From NCBI GenBank assembly GCA_019510185.1, contig JAEKKV010000021.1, positions 30,037-94,036 on the forward strand: a stretch of 64,000 nucleotides of DNA, written 5' to 3'. The translations under genes were made by a program, and so were the position numbers. The notes beneath the pieces were generated by a model. The model did no database searches. It was given only the letters and a program-made list of their open reading frames with translations, and had not been told where the DNA came from. Source of the stretch: Verrucomicrobiota bacterium. GTDB taxonomy: Bacteria > Verrucomicrobiota > Verrucomicrobiia > Opitutales > Opitutaceae. This document shows positions 35,370-44,302 of this stretch, in pieces. Each line of letters begins with the position of its first letter. Positions within the stretch are counted from its first letter, which is position 1.

Positions 35370-36575
35370 TTAGACGGTGGCGAAAAGTTTGCTGACCCAG
35401 CTCGCGCCCTTGCGCGGCGCGGAGGCCGCTTCGGCACGGGAGCTGAGGCCGTACTGCAGAAGCCCGAGCACGCTGCTGAAACCCGGATCACGGAGATTTT
35501 CCGCCACCCAGCCGGGAGCCTCGCCGAGACGGGCCTGCACGCCGAAAACCTTGGCGGCGGCTTCGTCGATGCCGGGCAGTTTGGCGGTCCCGCCGGTGAG
35601 GATCACGCCGGCGGCGGTCTTCTCGGGCGAAAAGGCCGGGCCGAGTTTCTTCTTCACGACTTCAAAGATTTCCCAGATGCGGGCGGACGTGATCTGCTCG
35701 ATGCCATGGCGCGAGAACTGGCGGTCGCCGATGGCGAAATCGCCGTTGAGCCAGACCTTCTCCGCGCGATCTTTTGTCGCCAGCGTGGCGCGGCCGAAAC
35801 GCAGCTTGAGTTTCTCGGCCTGCCCTTCCGTGAGGCGAAGACCGAGACTGAGATCATTGGTCAGGTGACCGCCGCCAACCGGAACGACGCCGGTCATCTG
35901 CGCGCTGCCGTCGCGGTAAAGGACGAAGTCCGTCGTGCCCGCGCCGATGTCGATCACCAGCGTGCCGTTCTGCCGGTCCTCCGGCGAGGCGAGCATCGCG
36001 CCCGAGGCCAGACTGGAAAGGATCAACTCGGCCACGCGAACGTTGAAGCCGCGGATGACATGAATGTTGTCGGCGATTTTGCCCTCCGGACCGTGCACCG
36101 TCCAGTAACCGGCCTCAAGGCGCTGGCCCACGAGGTGCAGCGGATCGGGAGCGAGGCGGCCGTCGAGGCGGTAGGGACGGCGGAGGTGGTGAACCACCAT
36201 CCGGCCTTCGGGGAGATTCTTGGATTTGGCGAGACGGCAGACGGTGTCGATGTCCAGCGCGCTCACCATGTTGTCGGCCGCGGAAACATTGACGGCGGCC
36301 TCATTATAAAAGCCTTCGAGATGTCCGCCCGTCTGGGCGAGGTACACCTCGTCGATGCGCACGCCGGCGCTCTGCTCGGCGGCCATGAGCGCCGTGTGGG
36401 TGGCGTCGCTGGCGGCGCGGAAATCGGCCACCGCGCCCTTGATGACGCCGCGCGACTGGCACTCGCCGACGCCGATGATGTGAAGCGTGCGACCCTGGGT
36501 GAGCTCGCCGATGAGCACACTGACCTTGGAGGTGCCGATTTCGACGGCGCCGATAAACTTGGTTTTAGAAATCAC
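35370..36575 (-). CDS. ftsA: Cell division protein FtsA
   Basis: 401 aa from the GTG at 36575 (VISKTKFIGAVEIGTSKVSV). Actin-fold signatures: IGAVEIGTSKV (phosphate 1), TLVIDIGAGTTDFVLYRDGS (phosphate 2), VILTGGTAKLPGI (adenosine), plus the 1C insertion expected of FtsA. The C-terminal end is WVSKLFATV, a plausible short amphipathic helix for membrane binding. It tethers FtsZ to the membrane. The GTG start lies inside the end of ftsQ: the two coding regions overlap by 11 bases, so translation is probably coupled; no clear ribosome site precedes the GTG. Confidence 0.95.
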   Translation of the reverse strand: MISKTKFIGAVEIGTSKVSVLIGELTQGRTLHIIGVGECQSRGVIKGAVADFRAASDATHTALMAAEQSAGVRIDEVYLAQTGGHLEGFYNEAAVNVSAADNMVSALDIDTVCRLAKSKNLPEGRMVVHHLRRPYRLDGRLAPDPLHLVGQRLEAGYWTVHGPEGKIADNIHVIRGFNVRVAELILSSLASGAMLASPEDRQNGTLVIDIGAGTTDFVLYRDGSAQMTGVVPVGGGHLTNDLSLGLRLTEGQAEKLKLRFGRATLATKDRAEKVWLNGDFAIGDRQFSRHGIEQITSARIWEIFEVVKKKLGPAFSPEKTAAGVILTGGTAKLPGIDEAAAKVFGVQARLGEAPGWVAENLRDPGFSSVLGLLQYGLSSRAEAASAPRKGASWVSKLFATV

Positions 36576-37593
36576 GTTTCGAAGAGGAAAGACTGCGGGG
36601 AGGAAGGGAGAACAGCGCCGTCCCGGACGGAGAAGACGCGGATGGCTTGAGCGAAACACGCGGCGCCCGGCCGTCGGCCGTGACCGCGGGGGTGTCGAAG
36701 GCGACCGGCACCTGATTGCCGCCCACCGCCAGGTTCACCGCCTTGAGCGGCCCGGTCGGGTTCTGCCTGCGGGTCTCGTCCAGAATGTAATCAAGCCGGG
36801 CCAGCTGGCGCGCGAAGGGCAGATCGGCGCGCAGGCCGAAGGTGATCGCCTCGACCTCGGTGGATTTGACCACAATCGTGCTGTCCACGGCGAACCGCGC
36901 CAGCGACACAATGCGGAAGGTGCGGTACAGCTCGGGCGTGCTGGTGTGGGCCTCACCCAGCAAATCGGCGACCTGCTCCATGCCTTCGATCCGCGCAAAA
37001 CCCTCGCCCTGGCGGAGGAGTTTCACGCCATCGATAAACGGCAGGGCTTCGGTCAGCGGCGACGCATACCCGGCGCCCGAATACACGGAACCGTCCCGCG
37101 CCACCATCAGGGGCTGCGGCGAGGTTCCGCCAATCTGGGCCATCACCCGGGCCACCGGCGAACGTTCCTGCAACGTCACGATCAAGAGGTCGGGAAACTT
37201 GCGCGTCACCACGGCCGATTGCACCTGTCCGCTCGCCATCAGGCGCTGGTGCAGGTCGGCCAAATTGAGCTCCATCAGGGTGGCGTTCTTAGGCAGATCG
37301 AGCGTCCGCAGGACCCAAGCCTTGTCGAGCACGCCGTCGGTCCGAAGCGCGATGTCCTTCAACGGCACGCCGCTCGCGGCCGCGGTGATGCGGGTGGGAT
37401 TGGTTTCCCAGATGCCGACCACTTCGTAGATGCCCCAGCCGGCGGCGCCGAGCACGAGGACCATGCCGACGATGTTGCCCACCGCCATGGCGAAGCGCTT
37501 CTTGCCTTCGCGCGACATCGCCCGAGGCGTGACACTCTGGGGAATGTCGCGCCAAGTGCGGGAAGGCGGAGGGTTGACGGAGGACTGGCTCAT
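36565..37593 (-). CDS. ftsQ: Cell division protein FtsQ/DivIB
   Basis: 342 aa. A cytoplasmic N-terminus, one membrane helix (about 38-60: VGNIVGMVLVLGAAGWGIYE), then a POTRA domain with IALRTDGVLDKAWVL... and LKDIA, then the FtsQ beta domain (YSGAGYASPLTEALPFIDGV). The long C-terminal tail is Ser/Pro rich. It is assigned by order (between ddl and ftsA) and topology more than by sequence. Its ATG overlaps the ddl stop by 4 bases (ATGA) and its end overlaps ftsA by 11. Confidence 0.87.
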   Translation of the reverse strand: MSQSSVNPPPSRTWRDIPQSVTPRAMSREGKKRFAMAVGNIVGMVLVLGAAGWGIYEVVGIWETNPTRITAAASGVPLKDIALRTDGVLDKAWVLRTLDLPKNATLMELNLADLHQRLMASGQVQSAVVTRKFPDLLIVTLQERSPVARVMAQIGGTSPQPLMVARDGSVYSGAGYASPLTEALPFIDGVKLLRQGEGFARIEGMEQVADLLGEAHTSTPELYRTFRIVSLARFAVDSTIVVKSTEVEAITFGLRADLPFARQLARLDYILDETRRQNPTGPLKAVNLAVGGNQVPVAFDTPAVTADGRAPRVSLKPSASSPSGTALFSLPPRSLSSSKRDF

Positions 37594-38531
37594 GAAAGGA
37601 CGGTGCTGCCCCGATTAAAACGCTGCATCGCAGGGCGGACCAATTCGCGAACCAATGCCGAAAAATCCAGCCCCGCACAGCGTGCGCTCATCGGCAACAA
37701 ACTGGTCTCTTTCATGCCCGGCAGCGTGTTGATTTCCAGCAAATAAAGCGGGTTGTTCACATTTTGTTCACCGAGGATAAAATCCACCCGAGCATAATCG
37801 CGGCAGCCGCAGGCCGCAAAGGCCGTTTCCGCGGCGTTTTGGACAGCCTGCGTGGTGGCCGCGTCCAAAGGTGCGGGCGCAAAATACTCGGTGGCTCCCT
37901 TGGTGTATTTGCTGGCGAAATCATAGACGCCGGACTTGGGCCGGATCTCCACCACCCCCATGGCCCGGCCACCGAGCACGCCCACCGACAGTTCACGACC
38001 GATCAACCGTTGCTCGATGAGCCAGTTGCCTTCGGTGATCGCGGCCAGCGCGCTTTCCAACGTCGGGCGGTCCGTCGCCACGGTCAGGCCCACACTGCTG
38101 CCCTGATCGTTGGGTTTTACCACTACCTGTCCGCCGAGTGCGGCGATCACCTCGTCCGCCGTGGGTTTGCGCGACGCGGGAAACACGAGCCCCTTCGCGG
38201 ACTGAACGCCGCGCAAGGCGGCCGCGGCCTTGGTCTCGGCCTTGTCCATCGTGAGCGCGCTGCCGGCGGCGTCGCAGCCGGCATAGGTCACGCCCGCGAC
38301 ATCGAGCAGCCGCTGCATGCCGCCGTCCTCGCCAAACGTGCCGTGCAGGGTCGAAAAAACGACATGCTGGGCCGGATCAAGCCCGGCAGGCAGCGCATCG
38401 GCGTCGATCTCGAACAGCCGCGTCGGAAAACTCCGCGCCAGGGCGAGAGCCGAGGCCCGGCCCGAACCGAGGGAAACTTCGCGCTCGGACGAGGTGCCGC
38501 CGCATAAAACCGCGATGATGGGAGAGGTCAT
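37590..38531 (-). CDS. ddl: D-alanine--D-alanine ligase
   Basis: 313 aa. N-terminal VLCGGTSSEREVSLGSG, the serine loop with VVVKPNDQGSSVGLTV, the metal/phosphate site RVDFILG ... LEINTLPGMKETSLLP are all present, with the ATP-grasp order. It makes the D-Ala-D-Ala dipeptide for MurF. Overlaps ftsQ by 4 bases. A 27-base gap separates it from the MurC/MurB gene upstream. Confidence 0.96.
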   Translation of the reverse strand: MTSPIIAVLCGGTSSEREVSLGSGRASALALARSFPTRLFEIDADALPAGLDPAQHVVFSTLHGTFGEDGGMQRLLDVAGVTYAGCDAAGSALTMDKAETKAAAALRGVQSAKGLVFPASRKPTADEVIAALGGQVVVKPNDQGSSVGLTVATDRPTLESALAAITEGNWLIEQRLIGRELSVGVLGGRAMGVVEIRPKSGVYDFASKYTKGATEYFAPAPLDAATTQAVQNAAETAFAACGCRDYARVDFILGEQNVNNPLYLLEINTLPGMKETSLLPMSARCAGLDFSALVRELVRPAMQRFNRGSTVLS

Positions 38532-38558
38532 GTCACTGGAGTTTTAAAATTTCGGATC

Positions 38559-40877
38559 TTACAAAACGTCTTTCCACGCTTTCCCGTAGAGCAGCACCTC
38601 GGGTTCGAGCTTCACCCCCTGCGACTGCTCCACCCGGGCGCGCACACGCCGCACCAGCTCGATGATGTCCGTCGCCGAAGCCTGCCCCCGGTTGATGATA
38701 AAATTGGCGTGGACGGGCGACACCTCGGCGTCCCCCACCCGCTCGCCCTTGAGCCCGCTCGCGTCGATCAGGCGGCCCGCGGAGTCGCCGGGCGGATTTT
38801 TAAAAATACAGCCCGCGCTCGGCTCGCGCGGCTGGGACTTGTGACGCTTGTCCTTGTAGGCGTCGATCTGCCGCGAAATGTCGCCAGCCTCGGCCTGCGA
38901 CGCCGGACGCAGCAGCGCGCCCAACGCGATCGCCTCGTGCAACTCCGCGCAATGCCGGTAGTCCACGTGCATGTCCGCCTTCTGCAAGGTGCGGATTTCA
39001 CCGTCGAAGGTCATGACCTGGACTTCCTCCACCACATCGAACATCCACCCGCCCATGGCCCCGGCGTTCATTCGCAGCGCGCCGCCGACATTGCCCGGAA
39101 TGCCTTCGAGAAATTCAAAACCCACCAACCCCGCCTTGGCCGCCAGTCCGCAAAGATTCTTCAGGCGCAAACCGGCGCTCGCCCACACGCGTCCGCCGGG
39201 CCGCGGCTCAAAAATTTCCCAGGCCGGCTGGCGCAAGCTGATCACCACCGCGTCCACGCCTTCGTCCGGCACGATCAGATTCGATCCCCGGCCAAGCACG
39301 ATCACCGGCAATGCCAGCGTCTTCGCCGTCCGCACCAGCGCCTGCAAATCCGTGACCGAGGCCGGCTCGGCGTAAATACGCGCGGCCCCGCCCACACCGA
39401 TGGTGGTTTTTTTTGCGAGCGACTCCTCGCGCTTGATCTTCGTCGCCGCCGACACGGCGACGCGCAAGGCCTCCGCCGCCCGGTCCCACGGATTCGCCGC
39501 CGACACCCGCGCGATCCAGCGACGCGCCAGCGCATCGATGTCCCCCGCGCCGACAAACGCCACGAAATCTCCCGGAAGACGGCCACGGTCGAGTGCGGCC
39601 AGCAATCCGTCCTCGTCTCCCGGTTGATAGCCGACCGGCAGCGTCGGAGCCAGCCGGGCCAACTCCGCGCAAAGTTCGGCCGTGGTGCCCCCCGCCAGCG
39701 GAGCCTCGCCCGCACCGTACACGTCCATCAGGTAAACCGCGTCGCCCAACGCGAGCGCCTCGGCGAAGCCGGTCTTGAATTGCGCCGTGCGGCTGAACCG
39801 ATGCGGCTGAAAAACCACCACGAGCCGTCCGCCCGTGCGCTCGCGCACACTGGCCAGCAGGGCTGAAATCTCCGCCGGATGGTGCGCGTAATCCTCGATC
39901 ACGGTCAGCTCGGGCGTCGCTTGCAACACCGCCTGCCGCCGCCTCACGCCCGGATAATCGGCAAGCGGTCCGCGGGAAAAATCCGTCACGCCCATGCAAT
40001 GGGCCGCCGCCAGCGCAGCGGTAGCGTTCGTGGCGTTGAAGCCGCCCATCGCCCGCACCGTGGCGACGACCGCCGGGAAATGACCACCAAAGGCGAGTTC
40101 GATGCGCCCGTCGCGGTCGCTGCGGATTTCGCTTTCGTAATCTCCGGTGCGGCCGAAGGTGAGCATCGACCGTCCTGCCCCGCCGGCCACGCGCGTCGAA
40201 AGCTCGCAGGCCTCGCTCACCAGCACGACTCCGCGCGTGCGCACGAAAAGCGCCTGAAACGCCGCCTCCAAATCCGCCTGCCGGCGATAATGGTCGGGAT
40301 GATCCCAATCGAGGTTCACCGCCACGGTGATTTCCGGGGAAAACCGTCCGATCGTCCCATCGCTCTCGTCGATCTCCGCCACCACCCACTCGCCCTCGCC
40401 GGCGGCGGCGGGAGGAAGGGTGTCGCCGTTAAACAAACCGCCCAGCACGTAGCCCGAGGGAAATTTCGCCGCGCGCAGCACTGTGACCAACATCGCCGTG
40501 GTGGTCGTCTTCCCGTGGGAGCCGCAGATCGCGACGAGCTTTCGGTCGCGGGTCGCCTCCGCGAGCAGCTCCCCGCGCCGCACCTGCGGCAGGCCGCGGG
40601 CCGCGGCCGCGCGCACCGCGGGATGCGCGGATGAAATGGCCGACGAGCAGGCGAGCAGCTGGCAATCCGCCGGAACCGCGCCCGCCGCCGTGATCGTCAC
40701 GCCCGCCGCGTCCAATTGCGCGCGCATCGCCCCGGTCATGGCATCGTCCTCCCCGCTCACACGAAAACCCCGTTGCGCAAGGTAGATCGCGAGCGGGCCC
40801 ATGCCCATGCCGCCGAGTCCGACGCAATGAAGCGCCGTCACCTCGCGTCCGAAAAGCGCTGGCCGCATCGCGCTCAT
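38559..40877 (-). CDS. murC/murB: MurC-MurB fusion: UDP-MurNAc--L-alanine ligase + UDP-GlcNAc-enolpyruvate reductase
   Basis: 772 aa from the ATG at 40877. Residues 1-475 form MurC: HCVGLGGMGMGPLA, the P-loop CGSHGKTTTT (118-127), EIDESDGT, and YAHHPAEISA. Residues about 480-772 form MurB: TTIGVGGAARIYAEP, VILGRGSNLIVPD, EFLEGIPGNVGGALRMNAGA, the catalytic Ser block SAGCIFKNPPG (short-loop, type II form) and the C-terminal LEPEVLLYG with the general-acid Glu. MurB makes UDP-MurNAc and MurC adds L-Ala, so consecutive steps are joined in one chain. Its ATG overlaps the murG stop by 4 bases. Confidence 0.96.
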   Translation of the reverse strand: MSAMRPALFGREVTALHCVGLGGMGMGPLAIYLAQRGFRVSGEDDAMTGAMRAQLDAAGVTITAAGAVPADCQLLACSSAISSAHPAVRAAAARGLPQVRRGELLAEATRDRKLVAICGSHGKTTTTAMLVTVLRAAKFPSGYVLGGLFNGDTLPPAAAGEGEWVVAEIDESDGTIGRFSPEITVAVNLDWDHPDHYRRQADLEAAFQALFVRTRGVVLVSEACELSTRVAGGAGRSMLTFGRTGDYESEIRSDRDGRIELAFGGHFPAVVATVRAMGGFNATNATAALAAAHCMGVTDFSRGPLADYPGVRRRQAVLQATPELTVIEDYAHHPAEISALLASVRERTGGRLVVVFQPHRFSRTAQFKTGFAEALALGDAVYLMDVYGAGEAPLAGGTTAELCAELARLAPTLPVGYQPGDEDGLLAALDRGRLPGDFVAFVGAGDIDALARRWIARVSAANPWDRAAEALRVAVSAATKIKREESLAKKTTIGVGGAARIYAEPASVTDLQALVRTAKTLALPVIVLGRGSNLIVPDEGVDAVVISLRQPAWEIFEPRPGGRVWASAGLRLKNLCGLAAKAGLVGFEFLEGIPGNVGGALRMNAGAMGGWMFDVVEEVQVMTFDGEIRTLQKADMHVDYRHCAELHEAIALGALLRPASQAEAGDISRQIDAYKDKRHKSQPREPSAGCIFKNPPGDSAGRLIDASGLKGERVGDAEVSPVHANFIINRGQASATDIIELVRRVRARVEQSQGVKLEPEVLLYGKAWKDVL

Positions 40878-41998
40878 GCCACGGTGGCCCCGGCCCGGCG
40901 GGACGCGCCCGCCGCCGAGGTCAGTTGTTCGAGATCCGTCAGGATGAGGTCGAGCGGACTCGCGCGGTCCATCCGCCGCAGGCCGGCCTGGCATTCCTGC
41001 AGCAAGCCGTCGTTCAAAATCAATCCGATCACCTCGCGACTGAGGCCGGTGACATCCTCCTGGTCGACGACGATGCCGCCGCCCTCGCGGGCGAAGTAGA
41101 CGGCGTTCGCCCACTGGTGGTTGTCGGCCGCGTGCGGATACGGCACGACGATGGCCGGCGTACCGCAGCGGATGAACTCGGCGATCGAACCCGCGCCCGC
41201 CCGGCCGACCACCAGATCGGCGGCGGAGAGCAGATCGGCCACCTGGTCGCAGAAGGGAATGAAGATCGCCTTCACCGGCGCACCGTGACGCGACTTCGCC
41301 TCCACCACCTCCCCCTCGCCCTTGCCGGGACCGGTCACACAATAAAGCTGGATGCCTCCCGCCGCGAGCAGCGGCCATTCACGGCGCGCCCAGTCGTTAA
41401 GCGTGGTCGCCCCTTGGCTGCCTCCGAAAATCGCGAGCACCTTTTGCGACGGCTCAAGTCCCAGCCGGCGCCGGGCGTCCGCCTGCGGCTGGCGAACGAT
41501 CTCCTTGCGCACGGGCAGGCCGACATGGCGGACCACCTCGGCCGCAACGCCGGAAAGACTCACGCCGGGCGGCAGATAAACCCGCCGGGCAAGCCGGCCC
41601 AGCAGGCGGATGGCACGGCCCGGCACGCGGTTGGCCTCATGCAACGCCACCGGCACACCGCAGAGTTTTCCCGCTACGATGATTGCGGCGGTGGTAAAAC
41701 CGCCGAAGCCGACAATGCCCGCCGGCCGCAGCGAACGCACCAGCTTCAGGCTGAAAAAAAATCCACGCGTCTGCGAAACCAGGAAGCGCGCCAGACCCGC
41801 GGGCCGGAGCATGAACGGCGAGCCGGGGATGCGCACGAAGCGCAGGTGCGGGTACTTTTCGACGAGCCGCGCGTCCACGCGCTTGTGGCTGATCAGCAAA
41901 GTCGCCCCGTGGCCCTTCGCCGCCAGACCTTCGGCCAGCGCGATGCCCGGAGAAAGATGGCCGCCGGTGCCTCCGCAGGAAATGATGAATTCACTCAC
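40874..41998 (-). CDS. murG: UDP-GlcNAc transferase MurG (lipid II formation)
   Basis: 374 aa from the GTG at 41998. The start is supported by the preceding GGAGGAG element 5-6 bases upstream and by the 4-base overlap with the ftsW stop. GT-B features: IISCGGTGGHLSPGIALA at the N-terminus, VGFGGFTTAAI, VALHEANRVPGRAIR, and the donor site IFGGSQGATTLND and GRAGAGSIAEFI. It adds GlcNAc to lipid I on the inner membrane face. Confidence 0.97.
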   Translation of the reverse strand: MSEFIISCGGTGGHLSPGIALAEGLAAKGHGATLLISHKRVDARLVEKYPHLRFVRIPGSPFMLRPAGLARFLVSQTRGFFFSLKLVRSLRPAGIVGFGGFTTAAIIVAGKLCGVPVALHEANRVPGRAIRLLGRLARRVYLPPGVSLSGVAAEVVRHVGLPVRKEIVRQPQADARRRLGLEPSQKVLAIFGGSQGATTLNDWARREWPLLAAGGIQLYCVTGPGKGEGEVVEAKSRHGAPVKAIFIPFCDQVADLLSAADLVVGRAGAGSIAEFIRCGTPAIVVPYPHAADNHQWANAVYFAREGGGIVVDQEDVTGLSREVIGLILNDGLLQECQAGLRRMDRASPLDLILTDLEQLTSAAGASRRAGATVA

Positions 41999-43158
41999 GA
42001 CAGCTCCTCCATCGTGCGATGGCCGCCGCTCAAGCCGGGCCGTGACCACGAACGCTGGGTGTTGATGATGATGCCGATCAGCACGCCCATCAGCAGGAGG
42101 TTGGAAAGACCCGCGCTGATGAACGGCAGCGACATGCCCTTGGTGGGCAACAAGCCCGTGACGACGCCCAGGTTGATGATGGCCTGCAAAGAGATCAGCA
42201 GCACGCTGCCGGTCACGAGCAGGTATTGGAAGAGATTCGGCGCGCGCCGCAGGTGGATCACCCCCGCGACAAACATAATCGTGAAGATCGCGACCACTCC
42301 GAGCGTGAACCACAGGCCCAGCTCTTCGCCGATCACCGCGAAAATAAAATCCGTGTGCGCCTCCGGCAGGAAATTCATCTGCTGGCGTCCCTGCCCCAGT
42401 CCGGCGCCTTCCGTGCCGCCGACCGCGAATGCCGAAAGCGACTGCCACAGCTGATAGGTAAGCCCGTCCTTGTTGCCGTCGACATCGAGGTAGGCCATGA
42501 AACGCGCCAGCCGGTTCGGAATGATATAAACAATGCCGGCGAAACCGAGCACGACCGCGACCAGCGTGGGCAAAATGTAGCTCCAGCGGGCGCCGGCGAG
42601 AAACAGCAGCAACATGCCCACCGCCACCGTGAGGGCCGCGGTGCCAAGATCGGGCTCCTTGGCGATCAGGGCGGCAAAACCGCCGATGAGCGCGAGCGGA
42701 ATGAGAAAGCCCCGCTTGAGTTCACCGATGCGCGTCTGATTGAGCGCGAGATAATGCGCGAGGCAGAAGACCATGACGATCTTGGCAAACTCCGACACCT
42801 GAAAGCGGATCGGCCCAAAGCCCAGCCAGCGCCGGCTGCCCTTCACCGTGATGCCCAGATGCGGCACCAGCACGAGCACCAACGAAAGCAGGGACACGCC
42901 GCCCACGATCCACACGTAGCGGCGCGCGTTTTCCAAGTTCACCCTGCTGACGACAAACGCGGTCACCACGGCCAAACCCATGCCGAGGATCTGCTTGTTC
43001 AGGTAGTAATACGGTCCTTGTTTGAACGAAACGCTGGCGCTGAAAAGGATCGTGATCCCGAGGAACGCGAGGCCGATGGCGCAGACGACGATGATGGCCG
43101 CCGGATTGATGACAAAGCGGCCGCGAACAGGTTCGGGCGCGAGAGCGTCGTGGGCCAT
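41995..43158 (-). CDS. ftsW: Septal peptidoglycan polymerase FtsW (SEDS)
   Basis: 387 aa with about ten membrane helices. SEDS marks: GSRRWLGFGPIRFQVSEFAK, AKEPDLGTA, YQLWQSLSAFAVGG with GLGQGRQQ, EAHTDFIFAVIGEELG (conserved Asp in the long loop), and GLLPTKGMSLPFISAG near the end. At that last motif the usual FISYGGSS reads FISAGLSN, an unusual change. It works with FtsI in septal wall synthesis. Its stop overlaps the murG GTG; an 82-base gap separates it from the LysM gene upstream. Confidence 0.94.
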   Translation of the reverse strand: MAHDALAPEPVRGRFVINPAAIIVVCAIGLAFLGITILFSASVSFKQGPYYYLNKQILGMGLAVVTAFVVSRVNLENARRYVWIVGGVSLLSLVLVLVPHLGITVKGSRRWLGFGPIRFQVSEFAKIVMVFCLAHYLALNQTRIGELKRGFLIPLALIGGFAALIAKEPDLGTAALTVAVGMLLLFLAGARWSYILPTLVAVVLGFAGIVYIIPNRLARFMAYLDVDGNKDGLTYQLWQSLSAFAVGGTEGAGLGQGRQQMNFLPEAHTDFIFAVIGEELGLWFTLGVVAIFTIMFVAGVIHLRRAPNLFQYLLVTGSVLLISLQAIINLGVVTGLLPTKGMSLPFISAGLSNLLLMGVLIGIIINTQRSWSRPGLSGGHRTMEELS

Positions 43159-43240
43159 CAGGGCGGTTCCGGTGCGGGCGTGGGCTGGGTTGATGATTCA
43201 CTCCGCAGGTGGCGCGGAGCGCAGAAATAAAATCGGCGGC

Positions 43241-44263
43241 TTAGTTGGCCTTGGTGTCGCCGTCTTCAACCTTGATGACCGGCGTCTCGGGCGCGGCGAG
43301 CGGCGAGGCTGCATCGGCGGGCGGCGTGGAAAAGAGCGGCGACTCGGGCGCGGGAGCCACGGGCGAAGGCGCGGGAGCGGGCGTGAACGCCGGGACGGAC
43401 GCGGGCGCAGCCGGGGCCGCGGACTTGGAGGCGGCGGGAGCCTGCCAGCCGGGGATCTTCAACTCCTGGCCGACACGGATCTTGGTCGGATCGGCGATGT
43501 TGTTGGCCGCGGCGAGGTCGCCGGTCTTGACCTGATATTTGCGGGCGATGCTGCCGAGCGTCTCGCCGGCCTTGATGACATGCGTCATCGAGCCGCCGCG
43601 CGCCGGCTGGGCGACAGTCTCCGGAGCGGGAGCAGCGGCAGGAGCGGCGGCGCCAGCGGCGGGAAGGGTCAGCGTCTGGCCGGCGCGCACGGTCTCGGAC
43701 TTCAGCTTGTTCAGCGACTTGATCGCAGCCTTCGTCGTGCCGGCGTGACGCGCGATGGAATCGAGACTGTCACCCGCTTTGACGGTGTAGGTGAGCGTCG
43801 AAGCCGAGGCGGACGTCGCGGCGGCGGAGGTTTTACCGGGAATGATGAGCTTCTGACCGAGACGCAGCGTCACGTCGGGCTTCAGATTGTTGGCGGCGGC
43901 CAAATCCTTGACCGTGACGCCGTGCTTCTTGGCGATGGTCCACAGGCTGTCGTTCTTGGCGACGGCGTAGGACGTGACCGGCTGCACGGCGGCGACAGGC
44001 TGGGCTTCGAGGACGGCGGCCGCGGGCGTGCCGGGGCGCGTGGGGCTGAAGCGCACCGTGGCGGGAGCCTCGGCGGGAGCGACCGGGGAACCGGCGAGAA
44101 GGGCATCGCCTCCAGGCGAGGCGAGCGGAGAAGTCGCGCCCGCGTCGGCGGCGGTCGCGGGCTTCTGCTTGCCGGTGGAGCGGCAGCCGGGAATCGCGAA
44201 GATGAACATGAACACAGCGGCGTGGAAGGCCACGACGACGCCGAAGATTTTGAGGATTTTCAT
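43241..44263 (-). CDS. LysM-repeat protein inserted in the dcw cluster
   Basis: 340 aa. N-terminal hydrophobic segment ending in IPGCRSTGK, so a lipoprotein is possible. Three LysM domains bind peptidoglycan: about 98-142 (VTSYAVAKNDSLWTIAKKHG), 155-200 (TYTVKAGDSLDSIARHAG) and 225-270 (HVIKAGETLGSIARKYQV). Linkers are Ala/Pro-rich. There is no catalytic domain. The position between murD and ftsW, where a wall gene is usual, suggests a role in septal peptidoglycan binding or in recruiting other factors. An 82-base gap to ftsW and 39 bases to murD. Confidence 0.88.
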   Translation of the reverse strand: MKILKIFGVVVAFHAAVFMFIFAIPGCRSTGKQKPATAADAGATSPLASPGGDALLAGSPVAPAEAPATVRFSPTRPGTPAAAVLEAQPVAAVQPVTSYAVAKNDSLWTIAKKHGVTVKDLAAANNLKPDVTLRLGQKLIIPGKTSAAATSASASTLTYTVKAGDSLDSIARHAGTTKAAIKSLNKLKSETVRAGQTLTLPAAGAAAPAAAPAPETVAQPARGGSMTHVIKAGETLGSIARKYQVKTGDLAAANNIADPTKIRVGQELKIPGWQAPAASKSAAPAAPASVPAFTPAPAPSPVAPAPESPLFSTPPADAASPLAAPETPVIKVEDGDTKAN

Positions 44264-44302
44264 AGGTGGATCTTGTTTTGGAAACGGGATGGTTTTGCTA
44301 TC

